Positions 1-11,618 of a DNA stretch of 64,000 nucleotides are shown piece by piece. How positions within the stretch are numbered: position 1 is the first letter of the stretch; each line of letters opens with the position of its first letter. Below the pieces are notes generated by a model. That model saw only the letters and a program-made list of their open reading frames with translations. It was not told the DNA's origin and ran no database searches. Where the stretch lies: the NCBI GenBank assembly GCA_964059195.1, contig CAXKWD010000004.1, forward strand, positions 118,640,043 to 118,704,042, written 5' to 3'. The position numbers and the translations under genes were made by a program. This DNA comes from Ectobius pallidus (Eukaryota > Arthropoda > Insecta > Blattodea > Ectobiidae).

Positions 1-158
1 TGTTTATCGTTTTTGCTTTACCCAAACTTAACCTAGGGGTTTCCGGTTTAACAGCTTTGCCCTTGACAAATACATTGAATGCATTATTGATTAACTTCAT
101 TTCCGCTAATAGAAGAATTAATTGTTTCGACCTATATTGAAGGCACTTTACATGTGCT

Positions 159-483
159 GAGAAAGACTGCTTACAATTCAGTATATTTTACTTGGTTAAG
201 TTTTATTTACGTAACCTACGTATAGTTAAAAAATATTTGTTCCAAAATATTTGTTGCACATCTAGTTGTGGTGCTGCAAAATGTATTACTACACTATATT
301 AGCAATCATAAAGTGTAGTAGTGTACATTAATATATACTTGGTTAAACTTTATTTAAACCTACTTCTATGTTTCGTGTCAAATAATTAAAAATAAGTTTT
401 TAGCGATCACTGCTTACTAGACATAAAGGTACATAAACCTTAACAAAGCATAAGATACTGTATTGTAAGCAGTCCTTTTTCTA
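159..483. repeat. Candidate MITE with inverted ends
   Basis: The left end (AAGACTGCTTACAATTCAGT, near 164-183) is matched in inverse near 453-478 (ACTGTATTGTAAGCAGTC). Inside are two direct copies of an ACTTGGTTAA-TTTTATTT phrase (about 190 and 340) and a small TACTACACT/AGTGTAGTA hairpin. No coding potential was seen and no target duplication could be fixed. Confidence 0.4.
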
Positions 484-549
484 AACAAATCTAATGTAAC
501 TTACTATTAATATATACTCCTAATGATATGGGGTACAATAAACGTTATA

Positions 550-768
550 CCGCCCCCATGGCTGAGTGGTTAGACCGCTCGCCTTCCACTGCTGGGCCGT
601 GGGATCGAATCTCGGTGGATCCACGTGGAATTTGCGGTGAAAAAAATGGGGTCGGGGCAGGTTTTCTCGGGGCGCTTCTCTTTTCTCTGCTATATATAAT
701 TTCACCTTTGCTCCATTCATCATAATATGGGCATTGGTTGCAATAAAGGAATTATAAACTTGTATATA
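550..768 (+). repeat. tRNA-derived SINE-like element
   Basis: It begins with a tRNA-like head: an A-box-like TGGCTGAGTGGTTAGACC and a B-box-like GGATCGAATCT about 45 bases on, which together would form an internal RNA polymerase III promoter. The expected acceptor-stem pairing is absent, so this is a SINE head and not a working tRNA gene. A short body follows (CGGGGCAGGTTTTCTCGGGG). The 3' boundary is approximate. Confidence 0.55.
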
Positions 769-770
769 TA

Positions 771-1297
771 CCTAATACTTTATTTAGGACAAATCATGTG
801 ATAATTATAATTCTTGCAATTTTCACTTTCGTATTAAAACTAGGACATGATACTTTAACATGGAATTAACTTTGACCTTAATTTTGTGAGCCTTTTGCAC
901 AAATAAAAATATCGAGCTCCCTGTCGGCTTGGTTTATAAGGTCTTGTGTGTATGTTTAAAAATACGTGTCATCTTTGAGAACTCGCGACCGAACCAACAC
1001 TTTGTTTTGGTCAGTAAACGCTTCTCCGCTCCAATAAATCCTGCTGTCAGATAGAAGGGAGACGATGCTTTCCTAACACACTGTAGCGGAATAACAAGAG
1101 ACTCTCGGCGGGCTGAGCCTCGGGGAAATGGTAATTAGAATATCTTACTCCACTGTCTCGGTTTACGAGGCAATGCTAAGTTACGAGTGAGATCACAGAT
1201 ATCTCGCAGATCTTGTCCATGCCATGCTGAATATCTTGCTACTTTTGAATTATAATATTCCGTTACCGTGAATCTAAACCCTCTGAGGATTCATATA
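771..1297. other. Unassigned AT-rich sequence
   Basis: No convincing open reading frame or named repeat was recognised here. Confidence 0.4.
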
Positions 1298-1971
1298 CGA
1301 GGGTAATTCACAAAGTAACAGTAAACAAAATTTTACCAAATGCATATTTCAAGTACAGTTACAAACAAGATATTTTTCAACATAATAACCCTTATTTTCG
1401 ATACATGTCTCACTCGGTAGTATTAGCTATCAGAATAAAATATTTTTTGTTTGTGTCCGCAGTCAAGAATGCACCGCTAATTTAACCTCATCAGCGCTTC
1501 CAAATCGTTCTTCAAGAATCCAAAAGCATGGTAATCCGAAGGAGCGAGATGAGGGCTGTATGGGGCTGTAAGGCCTGAAATCTCAACCTCACAGTGACGT
1601 CAAAAGTTGCAAATGGGGTGTGGGAGCGCGCATTGCAACTTTTTACGTCATCCGGAGGTTGAGATTTCAGGTCTTGCACCATCCCAAATACAGCCCCATA
1701 CTGCCCTGATCTCGCTCCTTCAGATTATCATGCATTTGGACCCTCAAAGAACGATTTGGAAATGCTGTCCTGTATTCTCAAAACATTTCTCAGAATGTCA
1801 ACATGTCTCGTAGCATTCTTGGTTGCGGGGGGGGTCATGGAATAAAAACAGTGTGAGACATGCATCGAAAAGGAAGGTGATATGTTGAAAAATGACATCT
1901 TGTTTGCATTTACAATTGCAATATATACTTCACAAAAAATTAGTTTGCTGTTACTTTTTGAATCACCCTCG
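1298..1971. mobile_element. Mariner-like foldback transposon, TA flanked
   Basis: The ends are inverted: CGAGGGTAATTCACAAAGTA on the left, and its counterpart CGAGGGTGATTCAAAAAGTA read from the right. Each is flanked by TA, the target duplication of the Tc1/mariner group. Nearly the whole element is one long inverted repeat, with arms of roughly 110-130 bp (about 1493-1608 and 1630-1764) around a central loop containing GGGAGCGCGC. No transposase frame survives, so it must have been moved in trans. The family call rests on the TIR look and the TA site, not on a protein. Confidence 0.65.
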
Positions 1972-2648
1972 TAAGTCCCTATGAACCCCCTTTTTTCTTT
2001 CAAAATCGTGTCCTGTGTTCTCAAAACATTTCTCAGAATGTGAACATTAAGAATATGTTAAGATTATGATAATATATTGATCTTTCTTAACTTCTGGGCA
2101 TGATACTTTAAATTAATAGCTTTTTACTATTGGTTATGTATTATTGGCACCATTTTGAACATAATACAACGTCCATTTATAAAATGCCAATGGATTCTGT
2201 TTATGTTCAAAGACTGGCAGAGTGTGTAGCCAGACGTTGCCAACAACCATAGTCGATGCATGTAAATGTTTCCCGTTGTTTAGTATTGCTTTATTGTGTA
2301 ACAACTGTCATTATTGTAGCTTTTGGAAGTAATTTATGCTATTAAGAAACGTATTCAAAATACCCAGAAGAAAGTGAGTATTCGTAAATTAATACTAAAT
2401 TGCATATTCTCATGAACTGATTAGGAACTGACGAGAAGAGTATAGTTAATTTCTGCAATCGCAGTAAAACCAATACTAGTTAATTGTGAAATTTTCTTCA
2501 AGAAGACTGTGTAGTGTTTGTTTATTAAGTGCTGCAGAATCGAGTAGTTTTTTTAAAGAATGTAGATACTTCTAAATAAGATGGAAATAAGAAAGTTCAA
2601 CATTAATAAATTTGAAGTTGAACGTTTTATGCCAGTTGTCGACCAAGA
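1972..2648. other. Unassigned; holds a copy of an internal element phrase
   Basis: The stretch near 2011-2046 repeats the phrase found at about 1768-1803 inside the neighbouring foldback element (TTCTCAAAACATTTCTCAGA). Otherwise nothing was recognised. Confidence 0.4.
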
Positions 2649-2795
2649 GCTAAGCTAAGTTAGTTTAGCTTAGCTCACATACAGTGCGGGATTTCATGTG
2701 TAGTTGTGCCGACAAAACTACATATGAAATCCGGCACAACTATATATGAAATCCCTCACTGAATGTGAGCTAAGCTAAGCTATGTTAGCTGATGC
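2649..2795. repeat. Foldback repeat with three motif copies
   Basis: Two inverted arms (about 2665-2710 and 2731-2785) share TTAGCTTAGCTCACAT, CAGTG and GATTTCATRTGTAGTTGTGCC-like words. The loop contains a third, inverted copy of that GGATTTCAT motif. The AGCTAAGCTAAG blocks are themselves near-palindromic. The class is unknown. Confidence 0.6.
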
Positions 2796-5028
2796 TGAGA
2801 ATTTGATTTTCTGATTAACTCTTGAAATCCACTGTAAAAAAAGCACTAATTCGTATTTGAAGCTGAACTATTTAAGATATAATTTTAATGTAGGCTTTAA
2901 ATATAAGTTCAAATCTCAGCCTCTGATAGAAAGCGAGATTCATAAAAACAGGAATTATACTTCTTTCATTTCCCGCACCTTGAACATAAAGCTGTTAATC
3001 CTCGTCATCGTAACCACAACCAAAAGCTCTGACGTCACAGCAGTTATTATCAAGTTATTCCTGGCTTTATGGTATGGTTGTAAGCCTCGTTTACTAGTTT
3101 GCTTCATTAGTTATGGGTATGAACACAATTTTAGCCATCTCCATAGCTCAGTGCAGGTAAATGCTTAAGAAGACCTGGGAATGAGCTCCAGTTATTATTA
3201 AGGTGAGTCTAGAGCCGTATTAGCGGTGCACGATTTTCGGTATTTACTCAGAGGTCAACTCTTTACTCACTTTCATTCAGTATCACTGTCCACGTCATTT
3301 AATTCGTTTTAATCTCATATTCATGTTTTCATCAGACGTGGTTGGGAACCAAGAAATCCTGTTCCGGATTTGGCAGTTCACCTCATACTTCGCTGGAAAT
3401 TTTTGCCTAAGGAGGCAAGTAATAATTCTTTTCGAAAGGTAAATGACACTATGTCCATTTTATTTTTACGACGTTTTTACATCTTTTACGCCTTTATTAC
3501 ATTCTCACGCTCTTTATCGTGGTGGAAAGCATCATCTCCTACTTACATTACCGTAATAAGCAAGTTAGTCAGTGCTATTCATGATACTGAGGTAAATTTC
3601 ACAAAATTATTATTTCCTAAACAAATTACAAAAACCATTATGATCGTGACAAAAAATCGAAATCGAGATAATAAGTTACCGGAAAAACATGCTTCACGAT
3701 ACCTAAAAATCGAAAAAAGTGTTTTCTTTAATGACGTCTGTCTGTCTGTGGGCTAGCGTAGCGGGTAAATTGTTCATTGTATTTACTTTATTTGTTTAAT
3801 TACGAACTTTTTGGAATTTCACCGAACCGAAAAGAATTTGGTTATTAAAATATTAAGTAGACTTTTGATCAAAACGGGCTTCAAAATAATGTTTTAGAAA
3901 AGGCTCGAACGATTTTAAATGAAAATGTAAATTCCAGAACATCTATATGTTACTAATATAATGGCTATACAGTATTGGTTTTTCTGTAGAAGTTCTGTAG
4001 AAGTTCTGTAGAAGTAGAAGTTACTTGATTTGTATCCATTTTTCAATTTTCCTAGACTATCTACATTATGATGGGCGATACATGAAAGCTTAGCATATTA
4101 AGGTTGTAGAAAAAGTTAAAATGAACATTTTTTTGTCATACATATTGATTTATAAAATTAGTAGGTATCAAGATAAAAACTAAATAGGCCTAAGTATGAA
4201 TTAAATGCAGAATGTCAGAACATACATTAATTAAAATATGAATGATATTCTTTTGTTTCCCACAGTAACAAGAAAATTATATTTAACTTATTGTAGTGAA
4301 ATTAAGAAAAATAAAAGGAAGTAAACAATTCATAGAATATTATACGCTTAAGTCTAGAATATAAATATTATTATTTAATACTGGTACAACGTGATTTTTG
4401 AAACGTGTAAAGAGCCCTTATGGACACTGATAATTTTGTATTAATAGATTATATTATAATTGTCTATAACATTAGATTAGTATTAAAATTAATTACTAAT
4501 TAATTACTAAAATGAAAATGTAGCGATATTATTAAATCACTAGTGAGGGAATCAAACCTGTAATTAGAACACAGTAAAGAGCCGTGGTTTACTCAGAAAC
4601 TACACTTACCCTTATTAATATTAGTTTATGTTATTTTAATTCGTAAACATTGTTTAACAGAACCCCGTCTATGTCAAGTTTCATTTTATGGGCCGAGCCC
4701 ATTATGGTAAAAAAATTAGGGTCTAGTACGTTATAGAGATTATACAGAATGTCACCAGAGGTCACTATCGTTCAGTTCCCTTTCGTACAAATTAATAATA
4801 ATTAATTTCCTTCATTTTAATCGCTACAGATACTATTATTCCTACTACTACTACTATCGTGTACCTATTATTCATTTACAGCATTCAAAATAACATAAGT
4901 AACTATTTCGGCAACAAAAATTTGATCCACAACGTAAGTTACGGTAGATACCGGCAGATGTTTTTGACCATGCACAATCGTAAGCTAACACAATATAGCC
5001 TAATAAAACTGCTGCGGAACAATAGAGA
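2796..5028. other. Unassigned AT-rich stretch
   Basis: It contains open frames of 103 codons (2857-3168) and 128 codons (3370-3756), both plus strand. Neither shows a recognisable domain, and both have the composition expected of chance frames. A GAAGTTCTGTA triplication lies near 3988-4020. No transposon ends were recognised. Confidence 0.4.
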
Positions 5029-5036
5029 TCATAGAG

Positions 5037-6179
5037 CAGGGGAAGACAGAAGGTTGCTCTGTGACGTCACTGCTTTCTGCTCTCACTGCTCGCGTTGTAC
5101 CTCTGCGAGGAGTATGTGAAATGTAGGCATCAGTGAACAGGGGGGAAGAGAGGGGTATTAGTATTGCGGGCAGGGGGAATTTAGGGGGTTAGAACTTACG
5201 TAATACGTGTTTCCGAGTTAATGAAACATCAATCGATTTTCTTGATAGTTTATCGGTTAATTACAGCACAGTAGTTTAACATATTATAAATAATTCTATT
5301 TTTCTATTCTGTGAGAACAATTGCCTTTCCACAAAATCTATGTTCTTTGACAAAAATAGACAATACTATAATTTGAATTAACATAATTCACTACTATAAA
5401 AATAATTAAAAAAATGAACTGAATTAATTACCATACAAGCTCGTCTGCACCTTAGATGATACAAGATTACAGTAACAATTTTCTGACTTTCCTGTCTCTT
5501 TTTTCTTGAACAAGTTTATCAAAGTTGGGACGTAATGTTTGAGCAATATTTAATCGAAGACTACATAATCGAAGACTACATAATCGAAGGTTGTGATTTG
5601 ACAATGTACTTCTTGATTTGAGCTTTGCACATTTCATTAGTGAAAAAAAATTGTTCGGCCACATATGTCGATCCAAAATTACATAATATTCGTGCGGCAA
5701 GTTTCGGGAATCTGGTTTCAGAGAAATTTCTGTAAAAGTTACCCAAGACCACTTTACGTTCGTATTTGTCCTTTAACAGATCGTCGCATTGTAAGTTTAG
5801 CAGTTCCAACTGATACGGGCAAGGAACGTCTTTGACATTAACTAAATATGGGGTAGCAAAAAGTTTAAATATTGGAGAAAGGTTTTCCACATCCTGAAAC
5901 CTCGATTCGAACTGAAGAAGAATGTTTTGCAGAACTAACACATGTTCTGCAGAGAGAACACTATCAGGATCGCATCTTGCATTAACTTTGAAAAATGCTC
6001 CGTATTTCCAACCAGAAGTTGTTCTACCCACAGAGCTAAAGTGAATAGGTCCTCTAGTACCTAAATCTAGCGTACTCTAAACACCCCTACTACCGTGCGC
6101 TCTTGCTGACGTCACACACATGGGATCCGCATGCTCTTGCTCCACAAACGTCATCACAAGACGTAGTTGATTTCCCCTG
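5037..6179 (-). mobile_element. hAT element, copy A
   Basis: It is the inverted counterpart of the element at 20328-21435, with both copies alignable end to end by eye. The terminal inverted repeats begin CAGGGGAA. The flanks share CATAGAG (TCATAGAG on the left, TACATAGAG on the right), close to the 8-bp duplication hAT transposases make but off by one base. It carries only a C-terminal transposase remnant on the minus strand, so it is non-autonomous. Confidence 0.75.
5576..6031 (-). pseudogene. hAT transposase C-terminal remnant
   Basis: The 151-codon minus-strand frame contains SVLSAEHVLVLQ, FATPYLVNV, LELLNLQCDDLLKDKY, FPKLAARILCNFGSTYVAEQ and FFFTNEMCK. This is the order seen in the C-terminal half of hAT transposases related to the GTF2I-repeat/SCAN-domain-3 host proteins, including the hAT dimerisation region around GSTYVAEQFF. 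After a frame change the last segment continues near 5467-5640 (MKCAKLKSRSTLSNHN). The RNase H-like catalytic part and any BED finger are missing, so it cannot transpose on its own. The inverted copy at 20.4-21.0 kb is more broken. Confidence 0.75.
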
Positions 6180-6421
6180 TACATAGAGCTATGTCATCTG
6201 TAGCTGTATTCTGCGAAGAAATGGATGGGAAGTGTACGAAGAAGTACATTGCATTTCATCCTAACTAACAACAATTTGTATTTAAACATACAGTAAATAC
6301 TTTTTTTTTAAAATTCTGGATCTTCAAGGTCACCCTCAGTTGAAGACAGATAATTTGTTTCTTTAAATCTCTCTCTCTCATTCCCTCTCCTTCTCTCTCT
6401 CCCTTTTGTTCTCTCTTCCCC

Positions 6422-6456
<35 letters not shown>

Positions 6457-7455
6457 ATTACTTACGACCTACATCCCCCCCCCATTCATCTTAAGTCTCC
6501 AATTCCATATCAAAGCGAAGGATTTTTCCAGATTACGTCTTTATTTGCCTATTCTATAAAGTATAACTTGAAGAGAGATATTATAAATGAATTTCTATTT
6601 TCAGCAAATGTAGAAGCTATGTTCATTTGTCGAAATACGTCATTTGTTCCAAATGAATTGTTGTCAACCAAAAGAGCCTGAATTCCGGTACATACGAATT
6701 AGCAAGAGCTCGATTTTATTAACCTCGTGCTTACCTGTTAAGTTCTTTATAACATCGGAAATAACTATTACAGATTGTAGGTAAAGCATGCAACTGTACT
6801 CGTATACTTCAGTACTATTACGCTAATAAAATTCTTGTGAATCATATCTTAAAAACTTGGTGATTTTCACTCGTTTAATGTCTTGTTCCTCATCGTACAA
6901 ACAAGATTATTATCACAACTTTCTTTTAGTCTATGGGCTCAAAGTTTGACATGCTGTATATCCTAATTGGTTCTGAAAGGTCGCTCTCCTTTTTAACATG
7001 CTTTCGTTGACAGAAACGCATCAGCGCGCGTTTAAATTAAAATTAATTAGTGAGGAAGCAATTACACTTGTGGGACAAAGAACCCTAGCGCTCATTCCTA
7101 CCTCTGTTGTGATGTGTGAGAGCAGTTTAAATAATAAACCAGGAATTCGGCGCAACAGTTATGAATGCTGACTTGGATTGCCTCAGGTGTATAATTCTCA
7201 AATCTTTGTTTCCTTGGAATATGATGAATATTTTAAATATAACAGGTAAAGCTTACAAATTGGAGAGATTAAGGTTTAGCCGGGCAAAACGTTTTTAAAA
7301 ATATAGCTAGAAGGTTATCCTGCCTTACAGGTTTACGTGGGTAATATACGGTGTAGGCCTACACAGTTCTCCTTAGTTAAATAAATTATTTTATTCACAC
7401 AATTTGTCCCTATAAGATGGGGAAACACTTTATAGTTATACAATGAATGTATACA
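6180..7455. other. Unassigned, with a CT microsatellite
   Basis: Apart from the (CT)n tract at 6369-6455 and a C run near 6474, nothing was recognised. The overlapping frames there are low-complexity translations. Confidence 0.45.
6369..6455. repeat. (CT)n microsatellite
   Basis: Interrupted CT dinucleotide run, pure over about 6422-6448, ending in a short (CA)n. Confidence 0.95.
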
Positions 7456-7479
7456 AACAAAAGGACATGCAACATATTT

Positions 7480-8844
7480 AAAAAATGCTATAATCGTACC
7501 AATTCATAAGACAGGGGATAAGAACCAATTAAATAACTACAGGCCAAGTATCTCAAAGATTTTAGAAAAATGTATAAAGAATAGGCTGATGAATTATTTA
7601 AATAATAATAAACTTTTATCTAACAATCAATTCGGTTTTCGTCCTAACCTGTCAACAGATGATGCCATTTTTACGGTCACAACGAAAATCATAAATGAAT
7701 TAGATACTGGAAACAAATGTTTAGGTATATTTTTAGATTTACAAAAAGCATTTGACACTGTAGACGTAATATTCTTCTGACAAAATTACATGCTCTAGGC
7801 ATTAGAGGAAATGTTTTAAATTTATTTCGGTCGTACTTAAGTAATAGAACTCAGGCTACAAGACTAGATAATGATCTCAGTGATTTCCGGAAAATAAATA
7901 TCGGTGTACCACAAGGTACAGTATTAGGTCCCATATTGTTTTTAATATACATAAATGAACTACTAAAGATTAATTTTAATATATTTAATGGCTCTATTTA
8001 CTCATATGCTGATGACACCGTTGTGATTTTTAGTGGATCTTCATGGAGTGAAACTTACGAAAATGCCAACAAAGGTAAAAATCTTGTTAAATCTTGGCTG
8101 GATTTTAATTTACTTTCCTTAAATGTTGAGAAAACTACGCTAGTTCCTTTCGCTTTAACAGCTACCGTTATGCAACAATTAAAAGTAAGTAAAAATTTAA
8201 GCTTAAAAATACACAATTCAGGTTGCTATATTAATAGCTGCACTTGTCCCTCCTTAAGTGAATCAAACCAAGTGAAATATCTAGGCATCATAATTGATCG
8301 ACATTTAAGATGGGACAAGTGCATCGAATATTTATGCAATAGGCTACGTAAAGTTATTTATAAATTCGTTATTCTCCGTTCATGTTTACCAGCTCATGTT
8401 TTACGTACGATTTATTTAGCCCTAATTCATTCTATTATTCAATATGGCATAATTGGGTGGGGAGGAGTTGCAAAAACGATCCTCAGCCCTTTGCTTTGTC
8501 TTCAAAAATGCATCATAAAGATTTGTTTATCTAAGCCTCCTGACTATTCTTCCAAATTATTATTTTCTGAATTTAACGTTTTCACCATAGACCAAATTTA
8601 CAAGTATGTCATACTGAATTATTTTCATAAACATCGTGACAATTACAAGTCAGAATCTCACGTATATAACACGCGAAGGAATCAATTTAATTTATTACTT
8701 GAACCGAAAAATGTTACAACTGCTGGAGCTAAGCACTGTTCAAGTTTTGGCCCAAGACTATTCAATTCATTTATTACCAACCATCCTGATCTAAATAGCT
8801 TAAACAACAAACAATTTAGGTCTAAAATTAGAAAATTTATATAA
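7480..8844 (+). pseudogene. Non-LTR reverse transcriptase remnant
   Basis: Visible RT blocks in order: AIIVPIHKTGDKNQLNNYRP, FGFRPNLSTDDA, GIFLDLQKAFDTVD (first catalytic Asp), IGVPQGTVLGPILFLIYINE, SYADDTVVIF (YADD active site) and VKYLGIIIDRHLRWDKCIE. A typical C-terminal region follows (VLRTIYLALIHSIIQYGIIGWGG). The frame breaks near 7769 by one base, so the piece before it ends in a false stop at 7780. A few residues are missing after NNYRP. The 302-codon segment 7936-8844 is intact to its stop. Both catalytic motifs are present, but the copy is dead because of truncation and frameshift. Confidence 0.88.
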
Positions 8845-9112
8845 TTATTACTTCTGTTTTCGACTATTGCTGTTATAACATTTTTCATATTAAAATTTAA
8901 AATTTGGATAGAACTTAATTTCTTTGTTTTTTACTAAAATTTGAACAAATAAATTGTTATGTATTATATTGTATTACTTCGTACCTTTGTATTGTAAAAA
9001 GAACATGTTCTAATCTTTTATACATAATATTCTGTCATACTTCTCCAAATTTTGTATTGTTTTAAGTAATTATTTAGTATAAGTTTTTCTCATATAGGCC
9101 TATAGAACTGAA

Positions 9113-9148
9113 CCACCCCCGAACACAAGCTCTGCTTCTTCGGGTGGT
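9113..9148 (+). other. 3'-UTR hairpin of the LINE
   Basis: CCACCCCCGAA pairs with TTCGGGTGG across a loop of about 15 bases, about 45 bp before the terminal ATTGTA repeat. Hairpins near the 3' end of LINE RNAs can be recognised by their own reverse transcriptase; a role here is inference. Confidence 0.55.
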
Positions 9149-9209
9149 GTATCAACTTTTTATGTATATTTTTCGTGTAATTTGAAACAATAAATTGTAA
9201 TTGTAATTA

Positions 9210-9829
9210 TCATTTTATGAATGAAATTAACTTCAAAACGACAGAACTCAACCATCTGAAATACGAATTGAAATTACGCAAATTCCTTTTTCTATTATTA
9301 CTGCTGGCTACTTTATTCTTAGGACAAAGTTGTCAAACAGAAAAGGAGAAACATTATAAAAATTAAAAATAAAGCTTTAATCAGGGATTCTAGCAAAACA
9401 AGATAGAATGAGATTTTAAATTATAATAATCAACGTCCCTTTACCTCAGCATTTGCGTTGATAGATCACTAGCTGACACAGACACTGCTACATTTAGTTC
9501 TATCGGTTTATTATGACAGCTAAAATTAATTCCTTGTACAGTTTCTTTAAACATTCTTATCGCCAACCACTGTGCATGCGCAACTCCTTTGGAAAGGATT
9601 AACGAATGCATTTATGATCTAAGCACAGTAGGGGGTTAGCGCTCGACCCGTGTTCAGTATACCCACAATAAAAATTGATTTCATTGCATTCCTTCCTTTA
9701 TCCAAAGAAGGTGAATAGTACTAGCTTTACCCGAGTAAACCAAACATTATTAGTTTTCCGTCCTTTACCAGTAGTCTAACATATTATATAAGAATCTTGA
9801 TTGAAATTATAAAATCTTTGTTCTATATG
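9210..9829. other. Unassigned
   Basis: No feature recognised. Confidence 0.4.
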
Positions 9830-9837
9830 CTTTAGAT

Positions 9838-10264
9838 TAGCGGTTTCCAAACTTTCTCGAAAACACAGTCTCCTTTTGTAGAATCAGATTATTGGCAACC
9901 CTTTCCCCTCATATCGTTTCTAATGAGCACTGTGAAGCAGTGATAGCCTATACTTTGTTTCCCGTAATAATTTATATAAATGTACAGACCTATATGAGTT
10001 CAAATTACATATGTTTATATAAAACGTTTAAAATAAAAATAATAATAATTATACTTATTATTATATGAAATAAGTATTCTATTAAACTAATTATTAACTT
10101 AATAATAATAATTAATAATATTATTATTAATATTATACAGTAAGAATTATAATAATAATAAAAATACTAATAACAATTTGCCAGAATTTTCACTCTTATT
10201 CTGTACATAATATTCTGCGACCTCCCTTGGGAGAGAGGTCGCGACCCCAGTTTTCGATACCCTG
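9838..10264. mobile_element. hAT-type MITE
   Basis: The left end TAGCGGTTTCCAAACTTTC and the right end (read inward CAGGGTATCGAAAACTGGGG, then TCGCGACC) resemble hAT ends of the CAGNGGTTCCCAAACT type. Flanks CTTTAGAT and CCTTAGAT form an 8-bp target duplication with one mismatch. The interior is AT-rich with TAA/AATAAT repeats and no coding sequence. Confidence 0.7.
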
Positions 10265-10574
10265 CCTTAGATGAAAATTGATATTGCAGGATCAAATCCG
10301 AGCCTTCTGCACAGTAAGCGAAGTACATACTTGCACCGTGATAAAATAATTGAAGTTTCTGGAAGGTATCGACTCGTTTTCAGATAAAATTAATGGGATG
10401 GTTCTATTTTAGTTAATTCTTCGGCCTCAGTCTCTAGGCGAAATTATTACCATGAGCAACCTGATGTTTTGTTCAATTTAAAAAAGTTTAAATACCAAGA
10501 ATTTTTAAAATAAGATTATTGTTAATAGGCCTAGTTTTTTTGTTTGTTTTTTTTTGCATGGTTGAATAGTAGGT

Positions 10575-10712
10575 TATCTAACTTGTGAGCACAGTAGTAA
10601 TGGTTGTGTGCACATCGGGACAATCGCATTTTCGAGCACATCGGCATAGTATTTTTATCTTGCAATATCATCGTGCTCATCGCCACACACCCTTCGTAGG
10701 GGTGGACATACA
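10575..10712 (-). repeat. SINE body, inverted copy
   Basis: This stretch reads, on the minus strand, as a diverged copy of the body at 11028-11165. Shared words include CATAGTATTTTTATCTTG, GTGCTCATCGCCACACA and GGGGTGGACATA. It lacks the tRNA-like head, so it is probably a 5'-truncated insertion of the same SINE. Confidence 0.65.
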
Positions 10713-10895
10713 GACAAAGTTGGAATTACATTATCGTATTGAATGCAATGGAGTTCACAGTAACTGCTAGAAAGACAGAAAAACACACACTTCCTTTTAT
10801 TATTATAGATACATACTGTGTACATTAATATTATAATTGTATTGTTTAGAAATCATTCATAAAGTATCTGCCTGCGACTGAATGAGACTTAGAAT

Positions 10896-10944
10896 TAACC
10901 TAACCTAACCTAACCTAACCTGACCTGACCTGACTTAACCTATC
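10896..10944. repeat. Interstitial telomere-like (CCTAA)n tract
   Basis: About five CCTAA units (TTAGG on the other strand, the common insect telomere repeat), followed by three CCTGA variants and one more ACTTAACC. It lies between the two opposed SINE bodies, directly before the tRNA-like head at 10962. Confidence 0.8.
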
Positions 10945-10961
10945 TACGATATCAACGGCCG

Positions 10962-11165
10962 GTTTCCTTGGCCGCGGTAGCTAAGGGGTGCTGCCTTGGA
11001 GCCATGGTGAAGGAGGCCGTAGGTTTGAGTCTCTATGTCCACCCCTAGCCCCAACGGGTTGTGTGGCGATGAGCACGATAATATTACAAGATAAAAATAC
11101 TATGCCAATGTGCACGAAAATGCGACTGTGCCTATGTGCACCTGTGCCAATGTGCACGACACCGT
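10962..11165 (+). repeat. tRNA-derived SINE
   Basis: The head has an A-box-like TAGCTAAGGGGTG and a B-box-like GGTTTGAGTCT about 50 bases apart. The body contains CCACCCCTAGCCCCAACGGG, GGCGATGAGCACG and ATACTATGCCAATGTGCACG. The body is shared with the inverted copy at 10575-10712, which gives the pair hairpin-forming potential. Confidence 0.65.
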
Positions 11166-11289
11166 AGTAATACAGTACTGAATTTGTTGTACTTTTAAGA
11201 TATAAGTTTACATTTTAAATCAGCAGAATCTGAACCTCAAATTTAGAACAGCCTTTTAAAATTGCATATTTGTAAGAAAAAAAGGCATT

Positions 11290-11618
11290 AGAAAATAACA
11301 TTGAAATAAAACAAGCCCTAACGTACACATTCAGAAGATCATGGGTCCAAATTCCTTGGCCAGCCAAACTGAATATGGCTTTTTCGGGGGCTTTCCTTAC
11401 TGTCAAAGGCGAATGCCAGATTGGTCCTGTTGAATCCGAATGTACCCTGTCTATACATGTTTGTATCGTCTTAAGGAGAAGACCTGCATTGTGCTAATCC
11501 CACACCAGGAAATAACTATGCCCTGCTTGAATGCTAATTTCTGATCCAAAGGTTTGTCCCCTCCCCTCTTGGTGGGGAGGTAAATGGGTCCAAGAGAAAA
11601 TACTAAAAAAAAAAAGTC
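11290..11618 (+). repeat. SINE-like element with A-rich tail
   Basis: A B-box-like GGGTCCAAATTCC lies at 11344, followed by TTTTTCGGGGGCTTTCCTTA, a phrase typical of insect tRNA SINE bodies, and a run of ten or more A at 11605-11615. The head is degenerate and the 5' boundary is approximate. Confidence 0.45.

Larger units (their letters stand above)
7456..9209 (+). mobile_element. 5'-truncated non-LTR retrotransposon (CR1/Jockey-like)
   Basis: It holds most of a LINE reverse transcriptase and its C-terminal region, then about 365 bp of 3' UTR ending in a short ATTGTA repeat (AAATTGTAATTGTAATT, 9192-9208). The endonuclease and the N-terminal part of RT are missing, the usual outcome of incomplete target-primed reverse transcription. 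The 5' boundary is where recognisable coding sequence starts and may be off by tens of bases. The simple-repeat tail and no poly(A) fit CR1-like or Jockey-like groups, but the clade is not settled. Confidence 0.8.

Noticed and set aside
550..640. Functional tRNA gene
   Set aside because: A and B boxes are present but the acceptor stem does not pair and a SINE body follows. The same holds for the heads at 10962, 14695, 29495 and 54657.
3370..3756. 128-codon plus-strand frame as a gene
   Set aside because: No domain, no conserved neighbour, AT-driven composition; it ends in a CTGTCTGTCTGTG repeat-like run.
10896..10944. A true chromosome end
   Set aside because: The CCTAA tract is about 50 bp and has ordinary repeat DNA on both sides.
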